A DNA stretch of 33,407 nt from Spirochaetia bacterium (GCA_900769985.1 CAAGIS010000235.1:1-33407), one strand, 5' to 3'; positions 24,589 to 33,035 are shown, counted from the first letter of the stretch. Numbers and translations: made by a program. Notes: generated from the sequence alone by a model not told the origin.

Positions 24589-25089
24589 ATGAACACTTTT
24601 TTTGACAACTCTTTTAATCGAAATATCATTACGATTTATCCGGGAGAATATTACGTATCAAAAGGCCCTGAGCTGATTTCTACGATTTTAGGGTCGTGCG
24701 TTGCAATCGTTTTATTTGATGCAGAAAACGAAATTGGCGGAATAAATCATTTTATGCTTGCTCGGAAAACTAAAAACTCACCTGAGTCACAAGGTCCTGC
24801 CGCCCGGTTCGGCGAATTTGCAATAGACATTTTAATCAAAGAAATGGAAAAAAAAGGTGCAGACAAAAATAACTTTGAAGCAAAAATTTTCGGCGGCAGC
24901 AATGTGTTCAACCTGCCAGACACAAACCACGAACAAGTCGGAACCGAAAACATCAAATTTGCAAAAGAATATCTTGCAAAGCTCAATATCCCGATTGTAG
25001 CAGAAGACACCGGCGGCATTCCGTCACGCAAAATTGTATTTGACCCTACAACTTTTAAAGTTCTTTTAAAACGCATTCAGCCTAATTAA
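24589..25089 (+). CDS. cheD: Chemoreceptor glutamine deamidase CheD
   Basis: 166 residues, the usual CheD length. The catalytic Cys37 lies in STILGSCVAIVLFD and His54 in GGINHFMLA. The distal part has AKIFGGSNVF and the C-terminal IVAEDTGGIPSRKIVFDPTTFKVLLKR. CheD deamidates glutamines on chemoreceptors and, in several species, binds the CheC phosphatase. No cheC or cheA is in the window. It follows the chemoreceptor-like gene by 9 bp with only a weak ribosome site, so it is probably translationally linked to it. Confidence 0.95.
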   Translation: MNTFFDNSFNRNIITIYPGEYYVSKGPELISTILGSCVAIVLFDAENEIGGINHFMLARKTKNSPESQGPAARFGEFAIDILIKEMEKKGADKNNFEAKIFGGSNVFNLPDTNHEQVGTENIKFAKEYLAKLNIPIVAEDTGGIPSRKIVFDPTTFKVLLKRIQPN

Positions 25090-25147
25090 TCTGCCTGCGG
25101 TTTTAATGTTTCGGCGGTTTTAGCGATTTTACCGCGTTCAGTTTATT

Positions 25148-26140
25148 TTAATTTATTAACGAAAACTCGCTTGTAAGTTCTTCGATGTCCTGATTTTCGG
25201 AATTATCAGGAAGTTCGGTGTCTTCAAGATTTTCGTTGTAACTGTAAGTGTGCAAAAGGATTCTGTCTGCTGCTGCGTTAAGCTGCGTTACAAACGGACT
25301 TTGCGGATTTGAAAGTGCAAGCGGTACTCGTGTTGCAACGGCAAGTTCTATTCCATTGTCGCGCGGAGTAAAACCTACAAAATCAAGCGTAATGTTCAGC
25401 TTGTTCCATACAAGAGAGCGAAGCCGCCGCGCCATTTCAAGGTCTTGCGTAGTCTTGCCCATATTTAAAATGACCTGCGGACGGTATTTTGCAAGCTCGG
25501 CTCTGGCACGTTCCCCGGTCTGCGGAAACTGACCGCAAATTGAATCTACAAGTGCAACAAAAGAACTTTCTGCTCCGGCGGCGCTGTTTTCAATGTAATT
25601 TTCAATCGCTTCACGTTCAGGAGATTTTGCCTTAAACTGCCTGTTTAAAAATCTGTATGCCGCGGCTTTTAAAAATGAATATGCGTTAAGGACAGAAGTA
25701 AGTTCCGGGCTTGTTACTAAAAGTGAATTATATGTCAATAAATAAAAGTCAAGTGTGTTGTAAGTCGTTCCGCCGCCTAAATCAAGCACAGCGTAATCTG
25801 CATCAAGCGCCTCGATTTCTTTTACGAGTTTGCGCTTTATAAAAAATCCCATATTTGCAGTTCCCGGAAAAAGACAATCGCCTGCAATAAACTGCAAGTT
25901 CTGAACGCTCGTCTGCTGGAGTAGCGGCTCAAAAGAAGATTCCTGTTTATAAATAAAATTCCCAATCCCGGAATGATTGTTTTTTAACCCTAGCAGAGTA
26001 TGAAGATTTGCGCCTCCAAGGTCAAAATCAATAAGTACGACTTTTTTTCCTTTTTGCGCCAGCAGTATCGCAAGATTTACAGCAATCGCGCTTTTTCCGA
26101 CGCCACCTTTACCGCTTGCAATCGGCAGAATGTTTACCAT
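25148..26140 (-). CDS. MinD/ParA-type P-loop ATPase (FlhG/MinD-like)
   Basis: 330 residues. The deviant Walker A, GKGGVGKS (10-17), with the signature Lys at 11, is typical of dimerising MinD/ParA ATPases. Switch I is IDFDLGGANLHTLLG and Walker B is YAVLDLGGGTTYNTLDF. The C-terminal domain has an FVGFTPRDNGIELAVATRVPL segment as in FlhG/MinD paralogues. No C-terminal amphipathic membrane helix is obvious; the tail is acidic (ENLEDTELPDNSENQDIEELT). It may position flagella or another cell-pole structure, suggested but not proven by the converging chemotaxis genes. There is no Shine-Dalgarno and the -10 box lies 8 bp from the ATG. Confidence 0.85.
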   Translation of the reverse strand: MVNILPIASGKGGVGKSAIAVNLAILLAQKGKKVVLIDFDLGGANLHTLLGLKNNHSGIGNFIYKQESSFEPLLQQTSVQNLQFIAGDCLFPGTANMGFFIKRKLVKEIEALDADYAVLDLGGGTTYNTLDFYLLTYNSLLVTSPELTSVLNAYSFLKAAAYRFLNRQFKAKSPEREAIENYIENSAAGAESSFVALVDSICGQFPQTGERARAELAKYRPQVILNMGKTTQDLEMARRLRSLVWNKLNITLDFVGFTPRDNGIELAVATRVPLALSNPQSPFVTQLNAAADRILLHTYSYNENLEDTELPDNSENQDIEELTSEFSLIN

Positions 26141-26148
26141 AATGATTT

Positions 26149-26177
26149 ATTATAAATTGAATTCGCTCATTTTGCAA
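26149..26177 (-). promoter_or_regulatory. Promoter of the MinD-like gene, leaderless type
   Basis: -35 TTGCAA (26172-26177), 17-bp spacer, perfect -10 TATAAT (26149-26154), then only 8 bp to the ATG. Transcription would start at or within three bases of the start codon. Confidence 0.65.
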
Positions 26178-26223
26178 CGCTCTTTTTTTTATGCATTCTT
26201 CATGCTGAACAAACCGCACGCCT

Positions 26224-26706
26224 TTATTCAATTTGTTTCCAGATTTCAATCAGACGCAAATCGATTGCCTCCATAACTGCAGAAAGGCGTTTTTTCTTTG
26301 TTTTTAAAATTTGCTTTTCTGCATAACTTTGGGGCTGCGTTTCGTTCAGCGTTAATTTTGCATTTGCAATAAAGTCTTCTGACGAGAGTCTTTCGTAAAT
26401 AAAAAAGACTTCGTTTATAAAACTTCCGAGCCTGCCTGGAAATTTTATTTTTGCACTGATAAAAAATTTTGACAGGAACTGGAGCATTACTAAAATTCCG
26501 CTTTTAAAAAGACCATCTTCGATTGCGCCCTGCGTTACGTTCAGGTTGCCGACAGAAAATAAAATCTTTCCCCCCGGCGTTAAAAGCGAAAAAAGCGTGA
26601 TAAAAAAAACAAGGCACAAAACAGGCAAAACTTTGATTTTTCTTTTTCGCAAAATGCACAGTACGATGAGAACTAAATTTATTGCCCAAATTAAAATCAT
26701 TTTCAT
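26224..26706 (-). CDS. EcfT-like small membrane protein (possible ECF transporter T component, reduced)
   Basis: 160 residues from the ATG at 26706, which overlaps the stop of the upstream gene as ATGA; a start 27 bp earlier is also possible. Two hydrophobic segments lie at the N-terminus, then LLTPGGKILFSVGNLNVTQGAIEDGLFKSGILVMLQFLSKFF. This closely follows the pattern of EcfT/CbiQ transmembrane subunits (P/G-G...LF..G....T..G...G.....LR). The rest is a charged cytoplasmic region. It is shorter than typical EcfT (~250). With the Gx transporter just upstream it forms a likely two-component membrane unit. Assignment is by pattern only. Confidence 0.5.
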   Translation of the reverse strand: MKMILIWAINLVLIVLCILRKRKIKVLPVLCLVFFITLFSLLTPGGKILFSVGNLNVTQGAIEDGLFKSGILVMLQFLSKFFISAKIKFPGRLGSFINEVFFIYERLSSEDFIANAKLTLNETQPQSYAEKQILKTKKKRLSAVMEAIDLRLIEIWKQIE

Positions 26707-27263
26707 TTTTGAGTACGCACCATTAAAAACCATTTTGATTTGGCAGTAAAGTATTCAGAAAAAAAACCTAAAAGCAGCCCCGTCACAAAACTCGAAGCAA
26801 GCAAAAACGGAGCAACATATTTTGTATTCTCATGAAAAATCAGCAAATACGAAATTCCAAGTTGCGCAAGGCTGTTAAAAAGGCTGCCTGCAAGCGAAAT
26901 TCCGACAAGCGAAATTTTTCTGTTTTTGCGCTTATAAATAAAATTGAACAGAACAAGCATGCACAGGCCCGACGAAAAAGAACCTGCAACCGAAAACAAA
27001 ATCGTATATGAAAACAGCGTCCCCGTAATCAAATTCTGAACAAAAATTTTAAGTACGACAAGTAAAACTGTTTGACCCGGTGTTAAAATAAAAAAACTCA
27101 AAATCACAGGAAAGTTTGCAAGCCCCAGCCGCAAAAACGGAAACGGCTTTGGAATTACAAATTCAACCGCAGAAAAAAACAAGCACATCGCCGTCAAAAA
27201 TGCCAGAGTTTTTTTTGCGCCTGACTGAGTTTTATACTGAACACCGTTTTTTTCTATATTCAT
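26703..27263 (-). CDS. Gx transporter family protein (Hpre_diP_synt_I / EetB-like membrane protein)
   Basis: 186 residues from the ATG at 27263 (a start 36 bp upstream is in frame but would begin upstream of the predicted transcription start). About five or six membrane segments. Family signatures are the first helix with FVIPKPFPFLRLGLANFPVIL, then LKIFVQNLITGTLFS and the following SVAGSFSSGLCML. Members were first annotated as heptaprenyl-diphosphate synthase component I but behave as S-component-like transporters; EetB of extracellular electron transfer belongs here. There is no Shine-Dalgarno and the -10 is 6 bp from the ATG. The stop overlaps the EcfT-like gene by 4 bp. Confidence 0.8.
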   Translation of the reverse strand: MNIEKNGVQYKTQSGAKKTLAFLTAMCLFFSAVEFVIPKPFPFLRLGLANFPVILSFFILTPGQTVLLVVLKIFVQNLITGTLFSYTILFSVAGSFSSGLCMLVLFNFIYKRKNRKISLVGISLAGSLFNSLAQLGISYLLIFHENTKYVAPFLLASSFVTGLLLGFFSEYFTAKSKWFLMVRTQK

Positions 27264-27269
27264 ACAAAA

Positions 27270-27275
27270 AATATA
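27270..27275 (-). promoter_or_regulatory. Extended -10 of the Gx transporter gene, leaderless type
   Basis: TATATT preceded by TGG (extended -10), six bases before the ATG. The -35 is weak. Predicted transcription start coincides with the start codon. Confidence 0.45.
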
Positions 27276-27292
27276 CCATACTTTTTTGTTTA

Positions 27293-27321
27293 TTGACATA
27301 AAAAAACTCGTATGTTCTAAT
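27293..27321 (+). promoter_or_regulatory. trkA promoter, leaderless type
   Basis: Perfect -35 TTGACA (27293-27298), 17-bp spacer, -10 TCTAAT (27316-27321), then 8 bp to the ATG at 27330 with no Shine-Dalgarno. It is divergent from the Gx transporter promoter; the two start codons are only 66 bp apart. Confidence 0.65.
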
Positions 27322-27329
27322 TAAAGAAT

Positions 27330-28769
27330 ATGAATATCGTAATTATTGGAGCAGGTTTTACAGGAATTCAACTTGCACGCAGACTTATTGGCGAAAAAAA
27401 CGAAGTAACGCTTATCGATAACGATTCAGAAACTGTCAGGCACGCTTCAAACAGTCTTGACTGTTCTGTCATTCATGCAGACGGAAACAGTCTTGAAACT
27501 CTCGAAGAAGCAGGAATTTCAAAAGCAGATGCATTAGTCTGCGTTACAAGCAATGACGAAGTAAATATGATAACCTGTTCTTTAGTAGATGCCGTTTATC
27601 CTGAAATTTTAAAAATTGCCCGTGTCAGGAATTTTGCTTACTATATGAATACAGAAAAAGTCCATAAACAGCAGGCACAGATTTTTTCCGGCAAGCACCG
27701 TCCGCTTTATGGCATCGATTATATGATTCATCCTGACGTTGAAGCAGCACAGGCTATCGTGCAGGCGGTAGAAAGCGGCGCTGTAAGTAACGTCGTAACT
27801 TTTGAAAACTCCGAATACGAATTGACCCGTATCATAATAGAAAAAAAATCAAAGTTTGCAGGACTTTCGCTCCAAAGCATAAGGATGCTTACAAAAGTTC
27901 CTTTTCTTGTTGCCTACGTTGAGTGTAACGGAACAACTCAGCTTCCAAGCGGACAGACGATTCTCAATGTCGGCGACAGCATCGGTATTCTAACAAAGAA
28001 AGGCGACATTGTTGAAATTCTAAAACTGACAGGAACCGAAGTTGATACAATCGACAAAATCGCTTTAGTCGGTGCAGGTAAAATCGGAACTTTAATTGCA
28101 GAACGTCTTTTAAAAAACAGTAGAAAACATTTTATACTTTCAAAACTTTTTGGCAACAGCAAACTTGGAAACACAAACCTTGCAATAATTGATTCTGACA
28201 AAACACTTGCAAAAGAAGCCGCAGAAAAATTTCCGCTTGCAAAAGTTTACTGCGGTGACATTACAGACGAAAACTTTTTATACGAAGAAAGCATTACTGT
28301 TTATGACCTCGTAATCTGCGCTACGCATAACCACGAGCTTAACATGGTCGGCGCTGCCTATCTTGAATCTTTAGGAGTCGGCAAAACTGTCAGCCTTGTA
28401 GAAAGCGCCGCCTTTGCAGAAATTGCAAGAAAACTTGGCGTTGACGTTCCTGTTCCTCTACGAGATGTAGTTGTTGACAGCATTATAAGTCATCTGCGCG
28501 GAAAAACTGTTACAAGCGTCCATACTGTAAGTTCCGGCTCTCTTGAGATAATTGAACTGACAGTAGCACCAGACTCAAAAATCGGAGGCAAAACTCTGTC
28601 AGAAATCGCCGACCCGGGAACTTTCCTTGTAATGCTCATCAAGAAAGTAGGCTCTGACTCATATTCAATTCCAAGTGGCACAACTTTAATTGAACCAAAT
28701 GACCAGCTGATTTTAATCGTAAATGCCTCAAAATCAAGAAAACTTCTTGCAGCTTTTGGAGTAAAATAA
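27330..28769 (+). CDS. trkA: Trk potassium uptake regulatory subunit TrkA
   Basis: 479 residues. Cytoplasmic gating subunit with two RCK modules. The first Rossmann fold starts NIVIIGAGFTGIQLARRL and has LIDND and the VTSNDEVNMI segment. The second begins KIALVGAGKIGTLIAERL. Each is followed by a TrkA-C domain (SLQSIRMLTKVPFLVAYVE; GGKTLSEIADPGTFLVMLIK). It binds NAD(H)/ATP and controls K+ flow through TrkH, encoded 4 bp downstream. Confidence 0.95.
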   Translation: MNIVIIGAGFTGIQLARRLIGEKNEVTLIDNDSETVRHASNSLDCSVIHADGNSLETLEEAGISKADALVCVTSNDEVNMITCSLVDAVYPEILKIARVRNFAYYMNTEKVHKQQAQIFSGKHRPLYGIDYMIHPDVEAAQAIVQAVESGAVSNVVTFENSEYELTRIIIEKKSKFAGLSLQSIRMLTKVPFLVAYVECNGTTQLPSGQTILNVGDSIGILTKKGDIVEILKLTGTEVDTIDKIALVGAGKIGTLIAERLLKNSRKHFILSKLFGNSKLGNTNLAIIDSDKTLAKEAAEKFPLAKVYCGDITDENFLYEESITVYDLVICATHNHELNMVGAAYLESLGVGKTVSLVESAAFAEIARKLGVDVPVPLRDVVVDSIISHLRGKTVTSVHTVSSGSLEIIELTVAPDSKIGGKTLSEIADPGTFLVMLIKKVGSDSYSIPSGTTLIEPNDQLILIVNASKSRKLLAAFGVK

Positions 28770-28773
28770 CCTT

Positions 28774-30219
28774 ATGCAAGTCTTGAATTTTTTTAAAATC
28801 ATTTTTGCAATTCTCGCCATTGTCGCAACAACTTTTTTAATTCCAGTGTGCACTGCTGTTTATTGCAGCGAATTCCAAATGATTCTGCCGTTTGTAATTC
28901 CAATGGTTACGACGTGGATTTTGTTTTTTATTGTCTATTTAATTACAAAAAAAATTCCTGTCAAACTTACGATAAAAAGTACTTTTGTAATTGTTGCTTC
29001 TGCATGGATTTCGTGTTCGATTTTCGGTTCAATTCCGTTTATGCTGTCAGGATTTTTTCCGACTGTAACTGACGCATTTTTTGAAAGCGTGTCTGGCTTT
29101 ACAACAACAGGCGCGACGATTTTAAATGACGTTGAAATACTTCCGCGCAGTCTGAATTTATGGAGATGCCAGACACACTGGCTCGGCGGAATGGGAATCG
29201 TCGCACTTACTGTAGCGCTGTTTCCGCTTTTAGGTGTGGGCGGTTTTCAGCTTATAAAAGCAGAAACAACCGGACCTGAAAAAGGAAAGGTTACGCCAAA
29301 GATTACGACTACTGCAAAAGTTCTCTGGCTTATTTACGTTTTTCTTACTGCAATACAATGTGTCTTGCTCAAGATTGCAGGAATGGATTTTATAGATGCT
29401 TTGAGCCACGCTTTTTCAACTCTTGGCTCGGGTGGCTTTTCTACAAAAAACCTAAGCATTGGTTTTTATAATTCTGCCGCAATCGATTGTATATGCACTG
29501 TTTTTATGTTTCTTGCAGGCGTAAACTTTACAATGTTCTTTTACCTGTTCAAAGGAAAACTTAACGAAATAAAAAAGAACTCAGAATTCCGCGCATACGC
29601 AATAATCGTAAGTTCTTTTATTCTTGCAATTACTTTGTTTACGCTGAATTCTTACAAAAGCTTTTTTACGGCGCTTAGATATGCATCTTTTCAGGTTGCG
29701 TCAATTATAAGCACGACTGGATTTTCTACTTTTGACTATACGCTATGGGTTCCAGCAGCGCAGTTTTTTATTTTTGTACTGTTCTTTATTGGCGGTTCGT
29801 CAGGTTCTACAGGCGGCGGAATAAAAGTTGTCCGCTGGGTCATTTTAACAAAACAACTGCAGAATGAATTAATGAAAACCCTTCATCCGCATGGAATTTT
29901 TACAATCAGGCTTAATCAGAAAGTCGGACGAAAAGACGTCGTTTTTAGCGTTGCAGCTTTTATCGCTTGTTATGCGCTTGTCGTTTTGATTACGACTTTT
30001 GCAGGTACATGCTGTAACCTCGATATTTTTACTGCATTTTCGGGTGCGCTTTCTATGATTGCAAACATCGGGCCTGCGTTTGGTTCACTCGGGCCAAGCT
30101 GCAACTATGCCGGCATTGCTCAAGGACTAAAATGGATTTATATGTTCACTATGCTTGCCGGCCGTCTTGAACTTTACACAATGGTTATTTTTATGTTCTC
30201 TGACTTCTGGCGAAAATAG
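28774..30219 (+). CDS. trkH: Trk potassium uptake channel subunit TrkH
   Basis: 481 residues, about ten membrane segments. All four K+ selectivity-filter loops are present: FTTTGAT with G113, STLGSGGFS with G218, STTGFST with G316 and ANIGPAFG with G433. Other marks are WLGGMGIVALTVALFPLLGVGGFQL and the intramembrane GSSGSTGGGIKVVR. It forms the K+-conducting pore and pairs with TrkA. It has no ribosome site of its own and starts 4 bp after trkA, so it is translated by coupling. Confidence 0.96.
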   Translation: MQVLNFFKIIFAILAIVATTFLIPVCTAVYCSEFQMILPFVIPMVTTWILFFIVYLITKKIPVKLTIKSTFVIVASAWISCSIFGSIPFMLSGFFPTVTDAFFESVSGFTTTGATILNDVEILPRSLNLWRCQTHWLGGMGIVALTVALFPLLGVGGFQLIKAETTGPEKGKVTPKITTTAKVLWLIYVFLTAIQCVLLKIAGMDFIDALSHAFSTLGSGGFSTKNLSIGFYNSAAIDCICTVFMFLAGVNFTMFFYLFKGKLNEIKKNSEFRAYAIIVSSFILAITLFTLNSYKSFFTALRYASFQVASIISTTGFSTFDYTLWVPAAQFFIFVLFFIGGSSGSTGGGIKVVRWVILTKQLQNELMKTLHPHGIFTIRLNQKVGRKDVVFSVAAFIACYALVVLITTFAGTCCNLDIFTAFSGALSMIANIGPAFGSLGPSCNYAGIAQGLKWIYMFTMLAGRLELYTMVIFMFSDFWRK

Positions 30220-30310
30220 TTTTTTAACTGCAAGCATTAGGGAAACAGAGAGTTTTAAAAAATTATTTTGCGCGTGGTGTTCACAATCTCGTTTGTTTTA
30301 ATTATAATAA

Positions 30311-30339
30311 GTGAACAAATTGCAATAAGTTTCTATAAT
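30311..30339 (+). promoter_or_regulatory. Candidate promoter of the aldolase gene
   Basis: Perfect -10 TATAAT (30334-30339); 17 bp upstream the -35 position reads GTGAAC, which is weak. The surrounding DNA is very AT-rich. Confidence 0.35.
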
Positions 30340-30372
30340 TTTACAATATATTTATTTTTAAGGATTTATCTT

Positions 30373-31347
30373 ATGAAAGAAATTTCTAAACTCATAGGCT
30401 TCAGACCAGAAGTAAAGGTTGTAGACGCAACTCTCCGTGACGGCGGACTTGTAAATGAATTTTATTTTCCTAAAGGCTTTGAAAAGGCTTTGTACGAAGC
30501 AAACGTAAAGGCCGGCGTTGACGTAATGGAATTTGGTTATAAAGCAGACAAAGATTTGTTCGATGTAAATAAATTTGGTCCGTGCAAATTCTGCGATGAC
30601 GATTTTATCCGCGACATCGTAGGCGAAAATGACACTGGCTTAAAAATCGCCGCAATGGCAGATGTTGGTCGTTGCAACTACAAACGCGACATCATTGAAA
30701 AATCAGAAAGCCCGATTGACTTAATCCGCGTTGCCTGCTACATAAAAGAAATTCCTGCAGCAATCGATGTAATCGAAGACTGTACAAAAAAAGGCTATGA
30801 AACAAGCTGCAACATTATGGCAATTTCAACTGCACAGGAAGGCGACATTAAAGTTGCACTTGACCTTATAGGTCAGTCACCTGTAAACATCATTTACATC
30901 GTTGACAGTTACGGTTCAATTTACCCGGAAGAAATGGCGCGTATCTGCGATATGTTCGGAAACTTTGCCGCAAAATACAACAAAAAACTCGGAATTCACG
31001 CGCACGACAACCAGAGGCTTGCGTTTGCAAATACGATTGAATGTGTAGGCGATGGAGTTGACTATCTTGATGCGACTTACATGGCAATGGGAAGAGGCGC
31101 AGGAAACTGTGCAATGGAATCGTTAATCGGATTTTTGCGCAACCCAAAATACCAGATTTACCCTGTAATTCAATTCCTTGAAAATTACATGCTCCCTTTA
31201 AAAGAGTCCGGCGTCACTTGGGGATATGACACTCAGTATCTTCTTACAGGAATTCTAAACCAGCACCCAAGAACCGCCATTTCTTTTACAAAAGAAAAAA
31301 GAAAAGACTTCTCCAACTTTTACAAAGAAATTACAGCTCAAGAATAA
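30373..31347 (+). CDS. DRE-TIM metallolyase superfamily aldolase (4-hydroxy-2-oxovalerate aldolase-like)
   Basis: 324 residues from the ATG at 30373, preceded by AAGGA; an upstream extension in the same frame has no ribosome site and is AT-rich non-coding. The HMGL-like TIM barrel shows VVDATLRDGG with Arg22/Asp23 (the D-R-E motif in LRDGG form), IVDSYGSIYPEE, and the metal-binding HAHDN at 209-213 (His209, His211, Asn213). It likely splits or joins an alpha-keto acid using a divalent metal. It lacks the partner acylating dehydrogenase next door, so the catabolic pathway role of the named family is not supported. It is monocistronic with a strong terminator. Confidence 0.85.
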   Translation: MKEISKLIGFRPEVKVVDATLRDGGLVNEFYFPKGFEKALYEANVKAGVDVMEFGYKADKDLFDVNKFGPCKFCDDDFIRDIVGENDTGLKIAAMADVGRCNYKRDIIEKSESPIDLIRVACYIKEIPAAIDVIEDCTKKGYETSCNIMAISTAQEGDIKVALDLIGQSPVNIIYIVDSYGSIYPEEMARICDMFGNFAAKYNKKLGIHAHDNQRLAFANTIECVGDGVDYLDATYMAMGRGAGNCAMESLIGFLRNPKYQIYPVIQFLENYMLPLKESGVTWGYDTQYLLTGILNQHPRTAISFTKEKRKDFSNFYKEITAQE

Positions 31348-31354
31348 AAACTAC

Positions 31355-31392
31355 CGGCGCAGACACCAGAATGTTTTGCGCCGTTTTTTTTT
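31355..31392 (+). terminator. Terminator of the aldolase gene
   Basis: 7-bp GC-rich stem CGGCGCA/TGCGCCG with a 15-nt loop, followed by nine T. Confidence 0.88.
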
Positions 31393-31460
31393 ATCATCAG
31401 GAATTCACAAAAGCCATCGTGCAGAAATCGCTGAAAAAAACAGAATTATTATACCCGGCA

Positions 31461-31934
31461 TTATTTTTCATTTTCAGGTTCATTTCGTGTAAATTTTACG
31501 GTTTCAATTTTAAATAAATAACACGTAAGGATTTGAGAACACTTTTTCATAAAGCAGGGAATGATGTCGCACAAAATGGCAAGCATAAAAGCAAGTTCAA
31601 CAAAATAATTTACTTCACAAACCGCAACAACTATCGAGTCGACATATATGAATGTAAACATTAAATTATGAAGAAAAATTCCGAGCCTGCCTCTTTTCAT
31701 ATTCGATTTTATTTTAAACCCTATCAAAAAATAAAATATTGACCTGAAATAAACATTTTGAATCATCAGACATAATACAAAAAAAATCGCCAGAACCAAA
31801 TTTAAAACCAGTAATGCACTCCTGTCATATCCAAATGTATCTGCATACACCAAATTAACAATCACCATTAATATAACCGCTATAAAAACATTAACCACTG
31901 CAATTTCCAATCCAAACTGTTTCAATCCATTCAT
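31461..31934 (-). CDS. Hypothetical four-segment membrane protein
   Basis: 157 residues from the ATG at 31934, chosen because AAGGGAA lies 8 bp upstream and the longer frame is low-complexity and without ribosome site. Hydrophobic segments lie at about 8-28, 40-62, 66-75 and 93-125, with a basic loop (FKIKSNMKRGRLG) between the third and fourth. The pattern is loosely like RDD-type proteins but the defining residues are not there. No family recognised; it is isolated. Confidence 0.6.
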   Translation of the reverse strand: MNGLKQFGLEIAVVNVFIAVILMVIVNLVYADTFGYDRSALLVLNLVLAIFFVLCLMIQNVYFRSIFYFLIGFKIKSNMKRGRLGIFLHNLMFTFIYVDSIVVAVCEVNYFVELAFMLAILCDIIPCFMKKCSQILTCYLFKIETVKFTRNEPENEK

Positions 31935-32162
31935 ATCAATTCCCTTTTGCCTGATTATAACACAAAAATCTATACGCTTAAAAATATTTTTAATAAATTG
32001 AAATTTGTCAGGCACGATTTCTTGCGGTGAATATTTTGGGTGAATAACATTTAAATTTATTGTATAATAAATATAGCATTTGAGTGTAAAATAAAAACGC
32101 TGAAATAACGCAGTTTTTATCTGCCAGAGTTTGTGTTGCAGACTTTTTACGGGAGGCAAAAA

Positions 32163-32474
32163 ATGATAAACAATGAAATCTTAGCTATAAAAGACAGATT
32201 TGTAGAAGCCCTGCATCCGGAAAAAATCATATTATTTGGTTCTTACGCACGAAATACTTACAACGAAAACAGTGATTATGATTTTTATTTGATTATGCCG
32301 GATTCAACTAAAAATATTCTTCATGCTACTCAGGAGGCTTATATCAGCCTTATTGATATGGAACGCAAACCTGTAGATATCGTCGTCAATACAGCCTCCA
32401 AATTTGCAGAACGCAGTAAAATGCCTACATTAGAACGGACAGTTTTGCAGGAAGGAGTTGTTTTATATGTATGA
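32163..32474 (+). CDS. MNT-type minimal nucleotidyltransferase
   Basis: 103 residues. The minimal nucleotidyltransferase fold has the motif LFGSYARNTYNENSDYDFYLI: GSYAR at 26-30 and metal-binding Asp38 and Asp40, with the third carboxylate Asp72 in KPVDIVV. All catalytic residues are present, so AMP transfer is possible. The start at 32163 has GGGAGG 6 bp upstream. The stop overlaps the HEPN gene by 8 bp. Such pairs can be MntA antitoxin/HepT toxin modules, but see the HEPN entry. Confidence 0.88.
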   Translation: MINNEILAIKDRFVEALHPEKIILFGSYARNTYNENSDYDFYLIMPDSTKNILHATQEAYISLIDMERKPVDIVVNTASKFAERSKMPTLERTVLQEGVVLYV

Positions 32475-32853
32475 AGAAAACGACGTAAAAGAATGGCTCC
32501 GGTTTGCAAACATGGATTTAGCGACTGCGAATCACCTTTTCAATACCATGCACCCAAAGCCTTATGAAATAATATGCTATCACTGCCAGCAGGCGGCAGA
32601 AAAATTTTTAAAAGCGCTTTCTGTAAAAAATCAAAAAGAACTGATAAAAATACATGACCTTGTTGTTCTTGCAAAATCTTTATCCGATGTATACCCTTCT
32701 GTCCATGACATACTGCGAGAATGTGCCATTCTTACCCCATACGGAGTAAGAATCCGCTACCCGCAAGAAATGCCTATGGAAGAAGATGACGCAAAACTTG
32801 CATTAGCCTATGCAGAAAAAATAAAGACATGGACAGAAAGTTTTATAAAATAA
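32467..32853 (+). CDS. HEPN domain protein paired with MNT
   Basis: 128 residues from the ATG at 32467, preceded by GGAAGGAG; an in-frame TTG at 32458 is less likely. All-helical HEPN domain: VKEWLRFANMDLATANHL, then YEIICYHCQQAAEKFLKAL, then KIHDLVVLAKSL, then the tail YGVRIRYP followed by ALAYAEKI. This is the PF05168-type HEPN. I see no R-x(4-6)-H motif, the catalytic signature of RNase toxins of the HepT group, so ribonuclease activity is doubtful. The complex may instead act through the MNT enzyme on another target, with HEPN as binding partner. Overlap with MNT indicates co-translation. Confidence 0.85.
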   Translation: MYEENDVKEWLRFANMDLATANHLFNTMHPKPYEIICYHCQQAAEKFLKALSVKNQKELIKIHDLVVLAKSLSDVYPSVHDILRECAILTPYGVRIRYPQEMPMEEDDAKLALAYAEKIKTWTESFIK

Positions 32854-33035
32854 ATTTTCACCTTACTTGCAAACCTATAAATTAATCGAATAATCAATCA
32901 TTTTTTTGTAATTCTTATAGATGAATCAGGTGGGAAAACGAATCCAATTAAATGCACTGATATCAGTAAACAGGAAATCATCACTACATAAACGGGAACA
33001 AAGTTTGAAAAAGACGACATCATCCCGTGACACAG
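32854..33035. other. Intergenic DNA after the HEPN gene
   Basis: No convincing gene. Open frames on both strands here run on into the repeat array and have no ribosome site. From 33305 to the window end nothing further is supported. Confidence 0.5.

Noticed and set aside
30268..30372. 35-residue N-terminal extension of the aldolase
   Set aside because: Begins without ribosome site, encodes an AT-driven hydrophobic peptide and covers the likely promoter; the ATG at 30373 has AAGGA and starts the conserved domain.
31935..32159. 75-residue extension of the small membrane protein
   Set aside because: No ribosome site, and it would overlap the promoter and start of the divergent MNT gene; the ATG at 31934 has a good Shine-Dalgarno.
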